Positions 16,165-25,040 of a stretch of DNA of 64,000 nucleotides are shown in pieces. A model generated the notes under the pieces. It ran no database searches and had not been told where the DNA came from. It was given only the letters and a program-made list of their open reading frames with translations. A program made the position numbers and the translations under genes. This stretch comes from Paenibacillus sp. FSL R7-0337 (GTDB lineage Bacteria > Bacillota > Bacilli > Paenibacillales > Paenibacillaceae), in NCBI RefSeq assembly GCF_037969875.1, contig NZ_CP150218.1, positions 1,302,001 to 1,366,000 of the forward strand, in the 5' to 3' direction. Positions within the stretch are counted from its first letter, which is position 1. The number at the start of each line of letters is the position of its first letter.

Positions 16165-17007
16165 TTAGGTAGTATAGTTGTAGGTGGCTAAATATTTCGC
16201 AATGACTTCCTTACTCTCATGCCACCACAGAATAGGAACTTCGCCTACCTTCACCAGACCTAACTTAGCGGCCAGATGATTGGAGCCAGTATTGCCGGTA
16301 TCACAATCCCAATATGTTGTTAGCTGCCGCTGACGGGCAAGCGCTATGAATTCTTGACACAGTCTGAACGCCAACCCTTGATTACGGTATTCCTTGTGCG
16401 TGATGATATCCGGTTCAATATAGCCGCCACCCACATAAAAAGTATTACAAGCGCTTACAAATCCGCTCTCATTCAAATAACAATAACCAAAGGCCCTGTC
16501 CAGATAGGTCTCAGCCGAAGTCCACAGTAACCGGTAACTATCATCCAGCTCCTGAATGTAGCGTTCAAACAACTGCTCATCAATTCTAGTTAAAACAAAT
16601 TCTCCAGAATCCTCCTGAATGTCAGCAGGCGCTTTAGCGTTACTGTTCATCTTATAATGAGTTCTACTGAGCTCCACTGTGTTGTCTTTCAAAGGTTCTT
16701 TCAGCAGCGCTAGCCATTGACTGGAGGAGAAGTACAAATCATAGAAATTCGCGTGATTGGCCGGATTGGCTAAGAAATCAAGCAGGCTTCGATTGAACTG
16801 CTCATCATCTTCCTGCCCGAACAGATAATATTTTCCGCCTCGGCTTGTGACAAGCCCCGCAGTCGGCTGATCTAAGTTATTCACAAATATTCTGCCTGGC
16901 TGATCAAGATCTATGACCCCATGAACAAATACAAAGATGAATTCTCCTTCTCTATGCGCTAGAAGATGCTTGATTCTACTATACTCACTAGACTGTAATT
17001 CAATCAT
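16165..17007 (-). CDS. GNAT acetyltransferase (ZmaR-like two-part family)
   Basis: The 280-aa protein has a ~130-residue N-terminal domain and a C-terminal GNAT domain containing YIEPDIITHKEYRNQGLAFR (acetyl-CoA binding loop, HKEYRNQGLA) and WDCDTGNTGSNHLAAKLGL. This layout matches the GNAT_acetyltr_2 family that includes the zwittermicin resistance protein ZmaR. The substrate is unknown. It is the first gene of an operon with the APH-like kinase. A paralogue with the same architecture lies at 57196-58026. Confidence 0.8.
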   Translation of the reverse strand: MIELQSSEYSRIKHLLAHREGEFIFVFVHGVIDLDQPGRIFVNNLDQPTAGLVTSRGGKYYLFGQEDDEQFNRSLLDFLANPANHANFYDLYFSSSQWLALLKEPLKDNTVELSRTHYKMNSNAKAPADIQEDSGEFVLTRIDEQLFERYIQELDDSYRLLWTSAETYLDRAFGYCYLNESGFVSACNTFYVGGGYIEPDIITHKEYRNQGLAFRLCQEFIALARQRQLTTYWDCDTGNTGSNHLAAKLGLVKVGEVPILWWHESKEVIAKYLATYNYTT

Positions 17008-17029
17008 TCTAATCCTTCCTCTCAGTTAA

Positions 17030-17222
17030 TTACCTGTTATGTATACCTGCCCTTCTCCTGGCAAAATCCCCCCACAAAGTGAGGCTTTAGCTTCGATGAT
17101 GACTCAGGTACTTTGCAGGGACCCCAAAACATATATAAATTCTTACTTGGCAAAAAAGCCGGGGCCACAGTCACCTGTGTCCGCCAGCCTAGTATATCAT
17201 GCCTACCGCCAATTTTTCACCT
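17030..17222 (-). promoter_or_regulatory. Promoter and structured 5' leader of the GNAT-APH operon
   Basis: On the minus strand an extended -10 (TGATATACT, about 17194-17186) lies ~180 nt before the GNAT ATG. The leader then holds several hairpins: CACAG-GTGA-CTGTG with a GNRA loop; GGC-TTTTTT-GCC; and CAAAGT-ACCT-GAG pairing with CTCACTTTG about 20 nt later. A 31-codon ORF starting MFWGPCK overlaps the second half. It matches no riboswitch consensus I know. It may be an attenuator or an unrelated small RNA. Confidence 0.4.
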
Positions 17223-17262
17223 CTACCCAAGCGGCGCCCGGTCCTGCTGGATACCTGCACCG

Positions 17263-18142
17263 TTATGAGCGCCCTGCTTCCCGCACCGGAATCCATATTT
17301 CACTTTTAAATGTTGGCGAGCGGGTATCCTTGCTTTCATTCCACAGAAGCTCCGGCCCTTCGACCTGCTCATAATTGGAAGAAGGGAACCACTCGGAATA
17401 GATCCGGCCCCAGACATTCTGGAGTGTATCCGGAAAAGGTCCCGCCACTTCGAACACAGCCCATGCAGACGCAGAAACCTCAAGCTGGGCGTGACGGAGG
17501 GCATTCCTGCGCGGTAGCCACTCCAATATAATGATCCAGCTCCCCCCGTTCTTCCATCCGGCCTTCGGAGAAATTCACCGATGCACTGATCAGCCCTGAC
17601 GGAACCATATCTGACAGCCCCTTCAGCTCGCCTATCATCTCCATGCTCAGACTCTGCCACATGGCAGCGATCTCCGGGTTCACCCCGCTGAACTGGATGG
17701 CTACCCTTTTCTTGAGTCCAACGATCCGGAAAGCCTCTTTCTCCTCAATACGGTAATTCATTTCACTGCCTCCTCTGATGGTCAACTGAAAAGTCATTCG
17801 AGGAAAGGCCTTCAGGGGTGTCCCTGCCGTTCTTGCTTCTGAAGGCGTTACGCCGTGAAGCTGCTGAAAGGCTTTGGTGAATGCATCCGGCGAAGTATAT
17901 CCATACTCCAAGGCAACATCAATTATCCGGTGCTGGCTCCCCTGCAGCTTGAAGGCAGCCAGCGTGAGACGTCTGCGGCGGATATATTCGGAGAGCGGGA
18001 TACCGGCCAGGAAGGAGAACATCCGTGTAAAATGATACTCCGAGCATAACGCGTAGCCCGCTGCCACTTTTACATCGATCTCGTCGTCCAGGTGCTCTTC
18101 AATGTAGAAGAGTGCAGCATTCATATCTTCCAGCAGATTCAT
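17263..18142 (-). pseudogene. AraC-family regulator with GyrI-like domain, frameshifted
   Basis: From ATG 18142 (GGGAGG 6 nt upstream) the frame encodes an AraC-type double helix-turn-helix: [21 protein letters not shown] (about residues 28-48) and [20 protein letters not shown] (about 75-95). It continues into a GyrI-like ligand-binding domain but stops early at 17480. The missing C-terminus ([18 protein letters not shown] ... IWIPVREAG) continues in another frame to 17263. One extra base in a CCC run near 17492-17508 would explain it. The joined length (~293 aa) is normal for AraC-GyrI regulators of drug response. A sequencing error is possible. Confidence 0.75.
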
Positions 18143-18364
18143 TGTGTACCTCCCTTTCCTCACCATCAGATTAACAGCTGTACCGGGACAGCATCCGACA
18201 GTTCCTGCACCATATTAACGGATACTTTCATAGCCGCATGAATAATTCCCAAATCCATAATCATTCAAGACAATCCGCTAATTTAGAGGCATAATGAAGC
18301 ATAGAATATATACGAATAAGCGAGACAGGAAGTCCCTATTACGCGGTTAAAAAGGGAGGTTGCC

Positions 18365-18898
18365 ATGAAGCTTGTCCCCAACTGCATCACGCTCAGCCGG
18401 ATCGGGCTGGCTCTTCTGCTGCTGTACCTGGCGCCGCTGGGCACGGGCTTCACTGTAGTCTACCTCCTGTGCGGAATTACCGATCTGCTGGATGGCCCTA
18501 TTGCCCGAATGTCCGGTACAGTTAGCAGCCTCGGTGCCAAGCTCGATTCCGTGGCCGATATGACGCTGGCAGGCACTGCACTCTATACCTTATATCCGTT
18601 CCTTGGTCTGACCTTCGGCCTCCTCCTGTGGATCGTGCTGATTGCCGTTATCCGGGGAGCCTCCATCCTGACCGCGCTGCGCAAATTCAGCACCTACGGC
18701 AGCATTCATACCTACGGGAACAAGCTGGCCGGATTGCTGCTATTCCTTACACCGTTGCTGCTTCCCTATGTGAATCAGGCGATCTGGACAATAGCTGTAT
18801 GCTTAATAGCCACTCTATCTGCAATCGAGGAACTGATCCTGCTTCTGATCTCAAGTGAGCTGCAGCTGGACCGCAAGGGATTGTATGTGCGGCGCTGA
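18365..18898 (+). CDS. CDP-alcohol phosphatidyltransferase family protein
   Basis: The 177-aa membrane protein carries the family signature D-G-x2-A-R-x8-G-x3-D-x3-D, read here as DGPIAR, then G, then KLDSVAD (about residues 43-65). There are five or six hydrophobic helices. Such enzymes transfer a phosphatidyl group from CDP-diacylglycerol to an alcohol (glycerol-3-phosphate, inositol or other) in the membrane. It is shorter than typical PgsA and probably an accessory paralogue. GGGAGG precedes the ATG. Confidence 0.8.
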   Translation: MKLVPNCITLSRIGLALLLLYLAPLGTGFTVVYLLCGITDLLDGPIARMSGTVSSLGAKLDSVADMTLAGTALYTLYPFLGLTFGLLLWIVLIAVIRGASILTALRKFSTYGSIHTYGNKLAGLLLFLTPLLLPYVNQAIWTIAVCLIATLSAIEELILLLISSELQLDRKGLYVRR

Positions 18899-19161
18899 TC
18901 AGCGTTCTGCGAAATGATGAAGCAACTCCTTAGCCCAATCCAGCTTCTCCGGGCAGCCTTCGTTCATATCCGGGCGGGTCTGGTTACGGTACATGACACG
19001 ACGCTTCACAATCCGGTACATACATAACATCCGGGGTAAATCCAGAAAAATAATGACATCCGCACGCCCCAGTCTGCTCTCCGATGTAGAAGAGCACCAA
19101 GCTGACGGGCCAGGGTAGACTTGCCTGATCCTCCTGATCCGAGAATTAAAATCCGGTTCAT
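18899..19161 (-). pseudogene. P-loop topology-modulation/FlaR-like kinase, internally deleted and frameshifted
   Basis: ATG 19161 (AAGGAG upstream) opens MNRILILGSGGSGKSTLARQ with an intact Walker A, but the frame stops at 19006 after about 50 residues. A second frame ending at 18899 encodes RLGRADVIIFLDLPR, then TRPDMNEGCPEKLDWAKELL, which is the C-terminal half of the same family. About 50 residues between the two parts are missing; the junction lies near 19075-19090. It is the last gene of the GDSL-SMR-amidase operon and is convergent with the phosphatidyltransferase gene. Confidence 0.7.
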
Positions 19162-19199
19162 AGGCTTCTCCTTATGCATTATGACATCATAGTGATCCA

Positions 19200-19943
19200 T
19201 CATTCCAGCCCCAGATACTCCCTAATCCCATCTACAACAGCGGAGGCCACGCTCTCCTGGAACCCGGAGGTCCACATCTTCGCCTCGTCGCCGGGATTCG
19301 TCAGGTAGCCCAGCTCCAGCAGCACCGACGGCATTACCGTATCGCGCAGGACGAAGAAATTCCCTTTTTTCACGTCGCGGTCTTTGAGGCCGGTAGCTTG
19401 AATGACATGCTTATGTATTGTCTCGGCCCAAGCCAAGGATTCTTCATGATAATAAAAGGTTTCTGTACCCGATGCCGATGCATCCTCATAGGTATTGCCA
19501 TGAATGGAGATGAACAGGTCTGCGGGCAAATTATTGGCGAACTGGGGCCGGAACAGCTCTTGTGAGGAGATAAAAGCATCTCCGGTCCGGGTAAGCAGGA
19601 TCTCAAGCTGCGGGTCCTGCTCCACATTGGCTGCGATTTTCTCTGACAGGCCCAGATTGAAATCCTTCTCCATACGTCCGCTGACAGAGACTGCCCCGGG
19701 ATCATCCCCGCCGTGCCCCGGATCTACTACAACCTTATAGACTTTGCCCAGGTAGGGCTGGCTGCTGCTCTGCGGCTGATCCGATCTGGCAGCAGGTGCA
19801 GGAAGAGCAGCCTCCTCAGCCGGACCCTCACTGAGGCTGGTACCGGCAATCTTCCCGCCTGATCCGCTGTCTGCCCCATTACTGCATGCCGCCAGTATCA
19901 GCAAGGTGAGCCATGCGGCAGCTATCAGGTACATTTTCCTCAT
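19200..19943 (-). CDS. N-acetylmuramoyl-L-alanine amidase (Amidase_3), lipoprotein
   Basis: The 247-aa protein has a lipoprotein signal with lipobox ILAAC (Cys20), a low-complexity linker to ~65, and an Amidase_3 domain. The visible Zn ligands are His in VVDPGHGG (~76), Glu in MEKDFNLGLS and His in LFISIHGN; the catalytic Glu is in LLELGYLTNPGDE. It would cleave the amide bond between MurNAc and L-Ala outside the membrane. The ATG overlaps the upstream SMR stop (ATGA), indicating coupling. Confidence 0.9.
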   Translation of the reverse strand: MRKMYLIAAAWLTLLILAACSNGADSGSGGKIAGTSLSEGPAEEAALPAPAARSDQPQSSSQPYLGKVYKVVVDPGHGGDDPGAVSVSGRMEKDFNLGLSEKIAANVEQDPQLEILLTRTGDAFISSQELFRPQFANNLPADLFISIHGNTYEDASASGTETFYYHEESLAWAETIHKHVIQATGLKDRDVKKGNFFVLRDTVMPSVLLELGYLTNPGDEAKMWTSGFQESVASAVVDGIREYLGLE

Positions 19944-20308
19944 TCGGGTAACTCCTTCCCGCCCGCTTCAGGGGTGCTCTCCCGGCCGGCCTTATCCGGT
20001 GAATTCAGCAGCACCAGCCCCCCGATGATGATCAGCAGACTGATGCCGGTGAGCAGATTGAACGGATCATTCCAGATCAGGATGCCGATCAGTGCCGTCA
20101 GCGCCGTTCCCACGCCAGACCAGATGGCATAAGCCAGGCTTAGAGGTATGGTGCGAAGACTAATCGATAAGCAGTAAAAAGCCAGCCCCATTCCAAGCAC
20201 TACCCCGATCGACGGCAGAACACTGCTGAATCCATCGGAGAGCTTAAGCATAGTCGTACCGAAGATTTCCGAAATAATAGCGATGCTTAGCGCGAAGTAA
20301 CCTCTCAT
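19940..20308 (-). CDS. SMR-family drug efflux subunit (EbrB/YkkD-like)
   Basis: The 122-aa protein has four membrane helices with the essential Glu14 (SEIFGTTMLKLSDGF) and the YAIWSGVGTALTALIG signature. A ~20-residue hydrophilic tail extends past TM4, unusual for SMR proteins. It starts 2 nt after a second SMR gene, and such pairs (EbrAB, YkkCD) form heterodimers exporting cationic compounds. It is co-operonic with an SGNH hydrolase and a cell-wall amidase. Confidence 0.88.
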   Translation of the reverse strand: MRGYFALSIAIISEIFGTTMLKLSDGFSSVLPSIGVVLGMGLAFYCLSISLRTIPLSLAYAIWSGVGTALTALIGILIWNDPFNLLTGISLLIIIGGLVLLNSPDKAGRESTPEAGGKELPE

Positions 20309-20310
20309 CT

Positions 20311-20634
20311 CTACACCCCCGTTGACAGCTTCAGCAGAACCACACCGCCAATGATGAGAATTAAGCCTGCTATTTTCCGCACATTCAGACGTTCCTTATA
20401 GACCAGTACGCCAACCAGTGCGGTTAACGCCGTTCCTACGCCAGACCAGATGGCATAAGCTGTCCCGAGAGGAATCTCCTTCAGCGCCAGCGACAGATTG
20501 AAGAACGCCAGGCCCATACCGGCGACCACCGCAATGGAGGGAAGCAGCTTTTTGAACCCGTTCGATGCCTTCAGCATAGAGCTGCCGAAGACCTCGCTCA
20601 CAATGGCTAACGATAATAACACATAAGCATTCAA
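20311..20634 (-). CDS. SMR-family drug efflux subunit (EbrA/YkkC-like)
   Basis: The 107-aa canonical SMR protein has four helices, Glu14 in SEVFGSSMLKASNGF and the YAIWSGVGTALTALVG motif shared with its partner. It contains Lys/Arg in the TM3-TM4 loop (YKERLNVRKI). A shared TM3 motif and similar N-termini indicate an old tandem duplication. AGGAGG lies 7 nt before the ATG. Confidence 0.9.
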   Translation of the reverse strand: MNAYVLLSLAIVSEVFGSSMLKASNGFKKLLPSIAVVAGMGLAFFNLSLALKEIPLGTAYAIWSGVGTALTALVGVLVYKERLNVRKIAGLILIIGGVVLLKLSTGV

Positions 20635-20650
20635 TGGATTGCCTCCTAAC

Positions 20651-21781
20651 TCATGACCCTGACAAAAGTCCCCGGATATAGCCGCTTAACTCCCCTGCAG
20701 TCTGCTGATGGGCAGGCAGCCCCGGATGGGTCCGCGCTCCTGCTGTCTCGCTGGTCGTATTCGGCAGCTGGAACACCGACACATTCTTGTCGCCCGTGGA
20801 CTTCATGTACTCATCCACCGCACGGTAGATCGACGGCATCAGGGAGAGGCCCAGCATCCCATACACCCAGAGAAGATGCGCCCCGGGGTTATAGCTTCTC
20901 AGCTTCGCCAAGAACCTCGTAACCGCGGCCTCGAAGGCGGCCAGCTCCTCCTCATGATAGCTTCCATCTTCATTCAGCCGCTGCTTATAGATGCGCCCGG
21001 TGTCCTCCTCCAGCCACTCCGGGGAGTTGAACGCGCCGTCATCGTTGGTGCCCAGGTTAACTACAACCACATCCGGTTGCCAGGCAGCAAAATCATTCAC
21101 CTGATGTGCCCCAAGTGCCTCATTACGGGGACCTGTCAGCAGACCACAGACCTGCTCGTAGATGTCAGGGATATTGCCTCCAGGATTGTTGTCCCAACTG
21201 GAGAGCACGCCCCATCCGCTCTGTGAGATCACCCGGAATTCGGCCTGCACGGCCTCGGCAGTTATCGCTGTGTAGTTATGAACGCCGCTGAACCAGGCGG
21301 GAATCCAGTCCTCTTCACTTGTGGCACCAATTACACCCTCACCTGATGTGATGCTGTCACCAATGAACTCCAGCCGGTACGGCTTCGCTTCAACAGGCAG
21401 GAAGCTGCCGTCAGTAAGGACCGCATGGAACTGGAGATAGGCGCCGGGATCGCCGCTCATCGCCTGAACCTCTTTTACAATCCGGATATTCTTCACCCGC
21501 TCAGGATTCATTCCTCTGAATATGCAGACCCAGTGCCTTCCGGCATTCACCATCTGTCTGCTGACGGGAACGGAGTTGATCAATATACTGATCCAGGACT
21601 CGTGATGATCGTAGCCGGACTCTACTTCAAGCCACAGCTCAGAGGCCTGGAGGTTCACCTCTATCGCACTGCCCGTCCAGAATAACGTCAGAGGGCTCAG
21701 CGCTCCGGTCGTTCTGCCATGGATCTTCAGATGCTTGATCTCTGTCAAAGGCTGTATCTGTAAGTGAGAATTGCTGCTCAT
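20651..21781 (-). CDS. SGNH/GDSL-type carbohydrate esterase
   Basis: The 376-aa protein starts at ATG 21781 after AGGAGGG. It has an N-terminal jelly-roll-like half (to ~135), then an SGNH hydrolase domain: block I FIGDSITSGEG with nucleophile Ser, block III VVNLGTNDDGAFN, and a C-terminal Asp-x2-His-like region ARTHPGLPAHQQ. This bipartite plan is like CE2-type acetyl-xylan esterases. There is no signal peptide, so it probably acts inside on imported oligosaccharides. Its ATG overlaps the stop of the small gene upstream, and the SMR genes follow 16 nt downstream. Confidence 0.8.
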   Translation of the reverse strand: MSSNSHLQIQPLTEIKHLKIHGRTTGALSPLTLFWTGSAIEVNLQASELWLEVESGYDHHESWISILINSVPVSRQMVNAGRHWVCIFRGMNPERVKNIRIVKEVQAMSGDPGAYLQFHAVLTDGSFLPVEAKPYRLEFIGDSITSGEGVIGATSEEDWIPAWFSGVHNYTAITAEAVQAEFRVISQSGWGVLSSWDNNPGGNIPDIYEQVCGLLTGPRNEALGAHQVNDFAAWQPDVVVVNLGTNDDGAFNSPEWLEEDTGRIYKQRLNEDGSYHEEELAAFEAAVTRFLAKLRSYNPGAHLLWVYGMLGLSLMPSIYRAVDEYMKSTGDKNVSVFQLPNTTSETAGARTHPGLPAHQQTAGELSGYIRGLLSGS

Positions 21782-22035
21782 TCTAAGCCCTCCTGTTTGC
21801 TGGCGATCGAGAAGCTGCGGACCTTCATCCACTTCCCGCCTACCCATTCGTCAATGGTGCCCTTCCGCGTTCTAACACAGAACTTATGCGAGGTACCGCG
21901 GTCAAAGCCCGTTGCTTCATATAACAGGTCCTCGCCCTGCTGTCCCTTGAAATACACCTGCTTCAGGCCTAGTCTGTTCAATAGTTCCTGCTTCACACTG
22001 TCTGTATATTGGCGCGAGAATTCTTTTGTCATCAT
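21778..22035 (-). CDS. Small conserved-looking protein of unknown function
   Basis: The 85-aa protein starts at ATG 22035 with AGGAGG 6 nt upstream (the ORF extends further but lacks a ribosome site). It is soluble and basic, with GQQGEDLLYEATGFDRGTSH and EWVGGKWMKVRSFSI. I do not recognise the family. It is translationally coupled (4-nt overlap) to the SGNH esterase, so it is the first gene of the esterase-SMR-amidase operon. Confidence 0.6.
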   Translation of the reverse strand: MMTKEFSRQYTDSVKQELLNRLGLKQVYFKGQQGEDLLYEATGFDRGTSHKFCVRTRKGTIDEWVGGKWMKVRSFSIASKQEGLE

Positions 22036-22212
22036 TGTTCCTCCTGCTTCGTTTATCAACGGTTCAACTTCCCGGATGCTTCTTAGAGAATAACGTATAT
22101 GCGGCGAATTTTCACCTTTATTTTTCACCAAACTGCCCTTAAATCCGATTGATTTTGAACTCGGCCTTGTAATAAAATTAATGGATTATATAGAAAAGGA
22201 TGCGCATACGCA

Positions 22213-24093
22213 ATGCCTTACAAGGAATCACGTTCTCTACGAAAAAGGTCGATTCTGTTCTTCTCGCTGATTATGCTCGTGAAGAGTTATTTCGCCTGGT
22301 ATTACCTGTTCGAGGACGGTCCGACCTGGACCACCTGGCTGAAGGAAATCCCGTTCGTGCTGCTGCTGTTCTGCCTCATCGAATGGTTCGCCACCAAGCA
22401 TAAGGTCGCCATCTATCTGATCGTCAATCTGCTCATTACCGTCCTGTTCTTCTCTCTCATCGTCTATCATAATCATTTTGGAATGATTGCTACGTCCCAA
22501 GTCTTCGGTCAGGTCAAGCAGGTAGGCGCCGTCAAAAAAAGTATATTCGCCGTCGTGCATCCGCAATATATGCTTATCTTCGTAGACATCATTATCATCA
22601 GCCTGATCATGCTCAGACGCAAAAAAGCACTCGCCTGGAAGCATTCCATGTCCCGCCCCAGCAACCGCAAGGCGGTGGCTGTCCTGTTCTGCATCTCGCT
22701 TATGCTGTGCATGATGAATATTTTCCCCAACAAAGCCAGTATGAATGAGAACGTCAAGGCAGAGCAAATGGGCATTCTCAATTATGAAGCCTACGCCCTG
22801 CTGCGTGAACCCGCAGAAGAGCCTATGGACCCTGCACAGATCTCCCAGGCCGGCATCGACATGACGAAGGGCATCCAGCAGAAGGCGGATCGGGTCCTGT
22901 TCGGGGCTGCCAAGGGCAAGAATCTGATCATCCTGCAAATGGAATCTCTGCAGACCTTCCTGATCAACCTGTCGGTGGACGGAACCGAAATTACGCCTAA
23001 CCTGAATAAGCTGGCTGGCGAGAGCTACTACTTCCCCCGGTTCTTTCAGCAGGTAGGCCAGGGCAATACTTCAGATGCCGAATTCATCGTCAACACTTCC
23101 TTTTATGTGCCGCCGGACGGTCCGGCCACAGATAAGTATGCTCCGAAGGTTCTGCCCAGTCTGCCGAAGCTGCTGGAGGCCCAGGGCTACGACACCGCAA
23201 CTTTTCATACCAATAATGTAGAGTTCTGGAACCGCGGGGAGCTGTACAAGGCACTGGGCTTCAATCAATATTACGACAAAGCCTACTTCGGCGAAGAGGA
23301 TGCGGTCTTCTACGGCTCCTCGGATGAAGTCCTGTACAGGAAGACCTCTGCGGAGCTTGCGCGGATGGATCAGCGTGAACAGCCCTTCTATGCCCATGTC
23401 ATCTCAATGTCGTCACATAATCCGTTCTCCATCCCGGAGAGCAAATACAAGATGACCTTGCCGGAGCGTTACGAGGGAACGCTGGTCGGCGACTACATCC
23501 GGGCCGAGAACTATGCGGATTATGCACTGGGCCAATTCATCGACGAGCTGAAGAGCAGCGGTGTGTGGGATAACAGCGTAGTAGTCCTCTACGGCGATCA
23601 CCGGGGGCTTCCGATCTTCTCACTGAAGGATGGGGATAAAGTCCTGCTGCAGGAAATCCTGGAGCATGATTATACTGAGCGTGATCTGATTAATGTTCCG
23701 CTGATCATCTCAGCCACCGGTGTTACGACACCGGCACTGAAGGAGCAATTAGGCGGCCAGGTAGACATTCTGCCGACCGTTGCGAATCTGCTCGGGGTCC
23801 CGCTGGACTATCATATCCACTTCGGACAGGATTTGCTTAATCAGACAGCATACAACCTGCTGCCGCAGCGCTATTATCTCCCTACGGGGTCCTTCGTTAA
23901 TAATGAAGAGCTGTTTCTGTCAGGCAGCGGGTTCGAGGACGGCCAGCATTACACCCTGTCCGGTGACGGAATGGATCTGCTTCAATCGACGGAGGATGAA
24001 TTTACCCGGGCGCTGGAGCTGCTGCGCATGTCCGACAGTTATGTGACGCAATTGCCGGACCGCCCGGTGGAAGAGACGGAACTGAGCGAGTAA
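22213..24093 (+). CDS. LtaS-family sulfatase-fold phosphoglycerol transferase
   Basis: The 626-aa protein has about five N-terminal membrane helices (to ~170) and an extracellular sulfatase-fold domain. The LtaS residues are visible: Glu244 in LQMESLQ, catalytic Thr286 in GQGNTSDAEF, SSHNPF at 400-405, and Asp462/His463 in LYGDHRG. LtaS polymerises glycerol-phosphate from phosphatidylglycerol into lipoteichoic acid; paralogues act as primases or modify other polymers. Start codon is ATG 22213. A hairpin terminator follows at 24101. Confidence 0.9.
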   Translation: MPYKESRSLRKRSILFFSLIMLVKSYFAWYYLFEDGPTWTTWLKEIPFVLLLFCLIEWFATKHKVAIYLIVNLLITVLFFSLIVYHNHFGMIATSQVFGQVKQVGAVKKSIFAVVHPQYMLIFVDIIIISLIMLRRKKALAWKHSMSRPSNRKAVAVLFCISLMLCMMNIFPNKASMNENVKAEQMGILNYEAYALLREPAEEPMDPAQISQAGIDMTKGIQQKADRVLFGAAKGKNLIILQMESLQTFLINLSVDGTEITPNLNKLAGESYYFPRFFQQVGQGNTSDAEFIVNTSFYVPPDGPATDKYAPKVLPSLPKLLEAQGYDTATFHTNNVEFWNRGELYKALGFNQYYDKAYFGEEDAVFYGSSDEVLYRKTSAELARMDQREQPFYAHVISMSSHNPFSIPESKYKMTLPERYEGTLVGDYIRAENYADYALGQFIDELKSSGVWDNSVVVLYGDHRGLPIFSLKDGDKVLLQEILEHDYTERDLINVPLIISATGVTTPALKEQLGGQVDILPTVANLLGVPLDYHIHFGQDLLNQTAYNLLPQRYYLPTGSFVNNEELFLSGSGFEDGQHYTLSGDGMDLLQSTEDEFTRALELLRMSDSYVTQLPDRPVEETELSE

Positions 24094-24100
24094 ATGGACA

Positions 24101-24140
24101 AAGCCCGGTTCGGGAGATATCTCCTGAACCGGGCTTATTT
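24101..24140 (+). terminator. Terminator after LtaS-like gene
   Basis: AGCCCGGTTCGGGAGAT pairs with ATCTCCTGAACCGGGCT, followed by TATTTAT, 8 nt after the stop. Confidence 0.8.
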
Positions 24141-24218
24141 ATGCTTGAGGTGGAGTTAGGGCTGCACCAATCCCGCCTTCTAATCATACACAGATAGAAA
24201 AGAAGGGCGGGATGCGGA

Positions 24219-25016
24219 ATGCGTAACAGTAGAAATGAAGAAGAATGGGCGATTGTGCTGGCGGCTGTCTGCGGACAGACCTATACCCAATTTGCCAATG
24301 CGGAGGGTGCGTTCGTGGTGCCGGATGGCTTCACGGCCGTGCACAGCTTCCAGGCGAAATCGATGGGCAATGTCTGGGAGCTGTTCGGCTTCATTCTGGA
24401 ATCTCCGCAGGAGATCATTATAGCCTGGCGCGGAAGCATCTCCACCAATGACTGGCTCTCGAACATGAATGCCGCGCAAAAGAAATTCAAATACATTCAA
24501 GAGCCCTGCATGACCCATCGGGGCTTCACCGATATCTATGCATCCGCTCGGGATGCCATTCTCTCTGTGCTTGGTACTCTGACCCCGGAGAAGACGCTAT
24601 ATGTAACAGGCCATAGCCTTGGCGGGGCACTGGCCACCCTATGTGCGCTGGATGTTGCCGCCAATTCTGCCTTCACCGCTCCGCGGCTGTATACCTACGG
24701 GTCTCCGCGTGTCGGGGACCCGGATTTCTCCAAGGCCTTCAGCCGGTATGTGCGCAGCAGCTACCGCTATGCCAATCTTTTTGACATCACAACGTATGTT
24801 CCGCCAACCGTCTACAAGCTGCCTAAGCAGAAGACCAAATACTATTACACCCATGTACAGACTTTGAAATCCCTGTCCTTTCAGAATGGCAGCCCTGAGC
24901 TGAACCATGTCATCCGTAGTTATTTCGCTGTGCTGAGGTTAACCCGGCCGGACTTCACCACAGCTCTGTGCGCTGCGAACCCCGGGTTCTGTCCGGTCCC
25001 GGAGCTGGTCACTTAA
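24219..25016 (+). CDS. Class 3 lipase (alpha/beta hydrolase)
   Basis: The 265-aa protein has the lipase elbow TGHSLGGALA (Ser133), oxyanion region IIAWRGS, Asp189 in YANLFDITTYVPP and a C-terminal His (ELNHVIRSYF). This is the Lipase_3 order. There is no signal peptide, so it is cytosolic or exported by an unknown route. It hydrolyses acyl esters; the lipid is unknown. It is convergent with the GH2 gene with a 24-nt gap. Confidence 0.88.
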   Translation: MRNSRNEEEWAIVLAAVCGQTYTQFANAEGAFVVPDGFTAVHSFQAKSMGNVWELFGFILESPQEIIIAWRGSISTNDWLSNMNAAQKKFKYIQEPCMTHRGFTDIYASARDAILSVLGTLTPEKTLYVTGHSLGGALATLCALDVAANSAFTAPRLYTYGSPRVGDPDFSKAFSRYVRSSYRYANLFDITTYVPPTVYKLPKQKTKYYYTHVQTLKSLSFQNGSPELNHVIRSYFAVLRLTRPDFTTALCAANPGFCPVPELVT

Positions 25017-25040
25017 TCTCCGCTCTGCGGATAGACCTTG

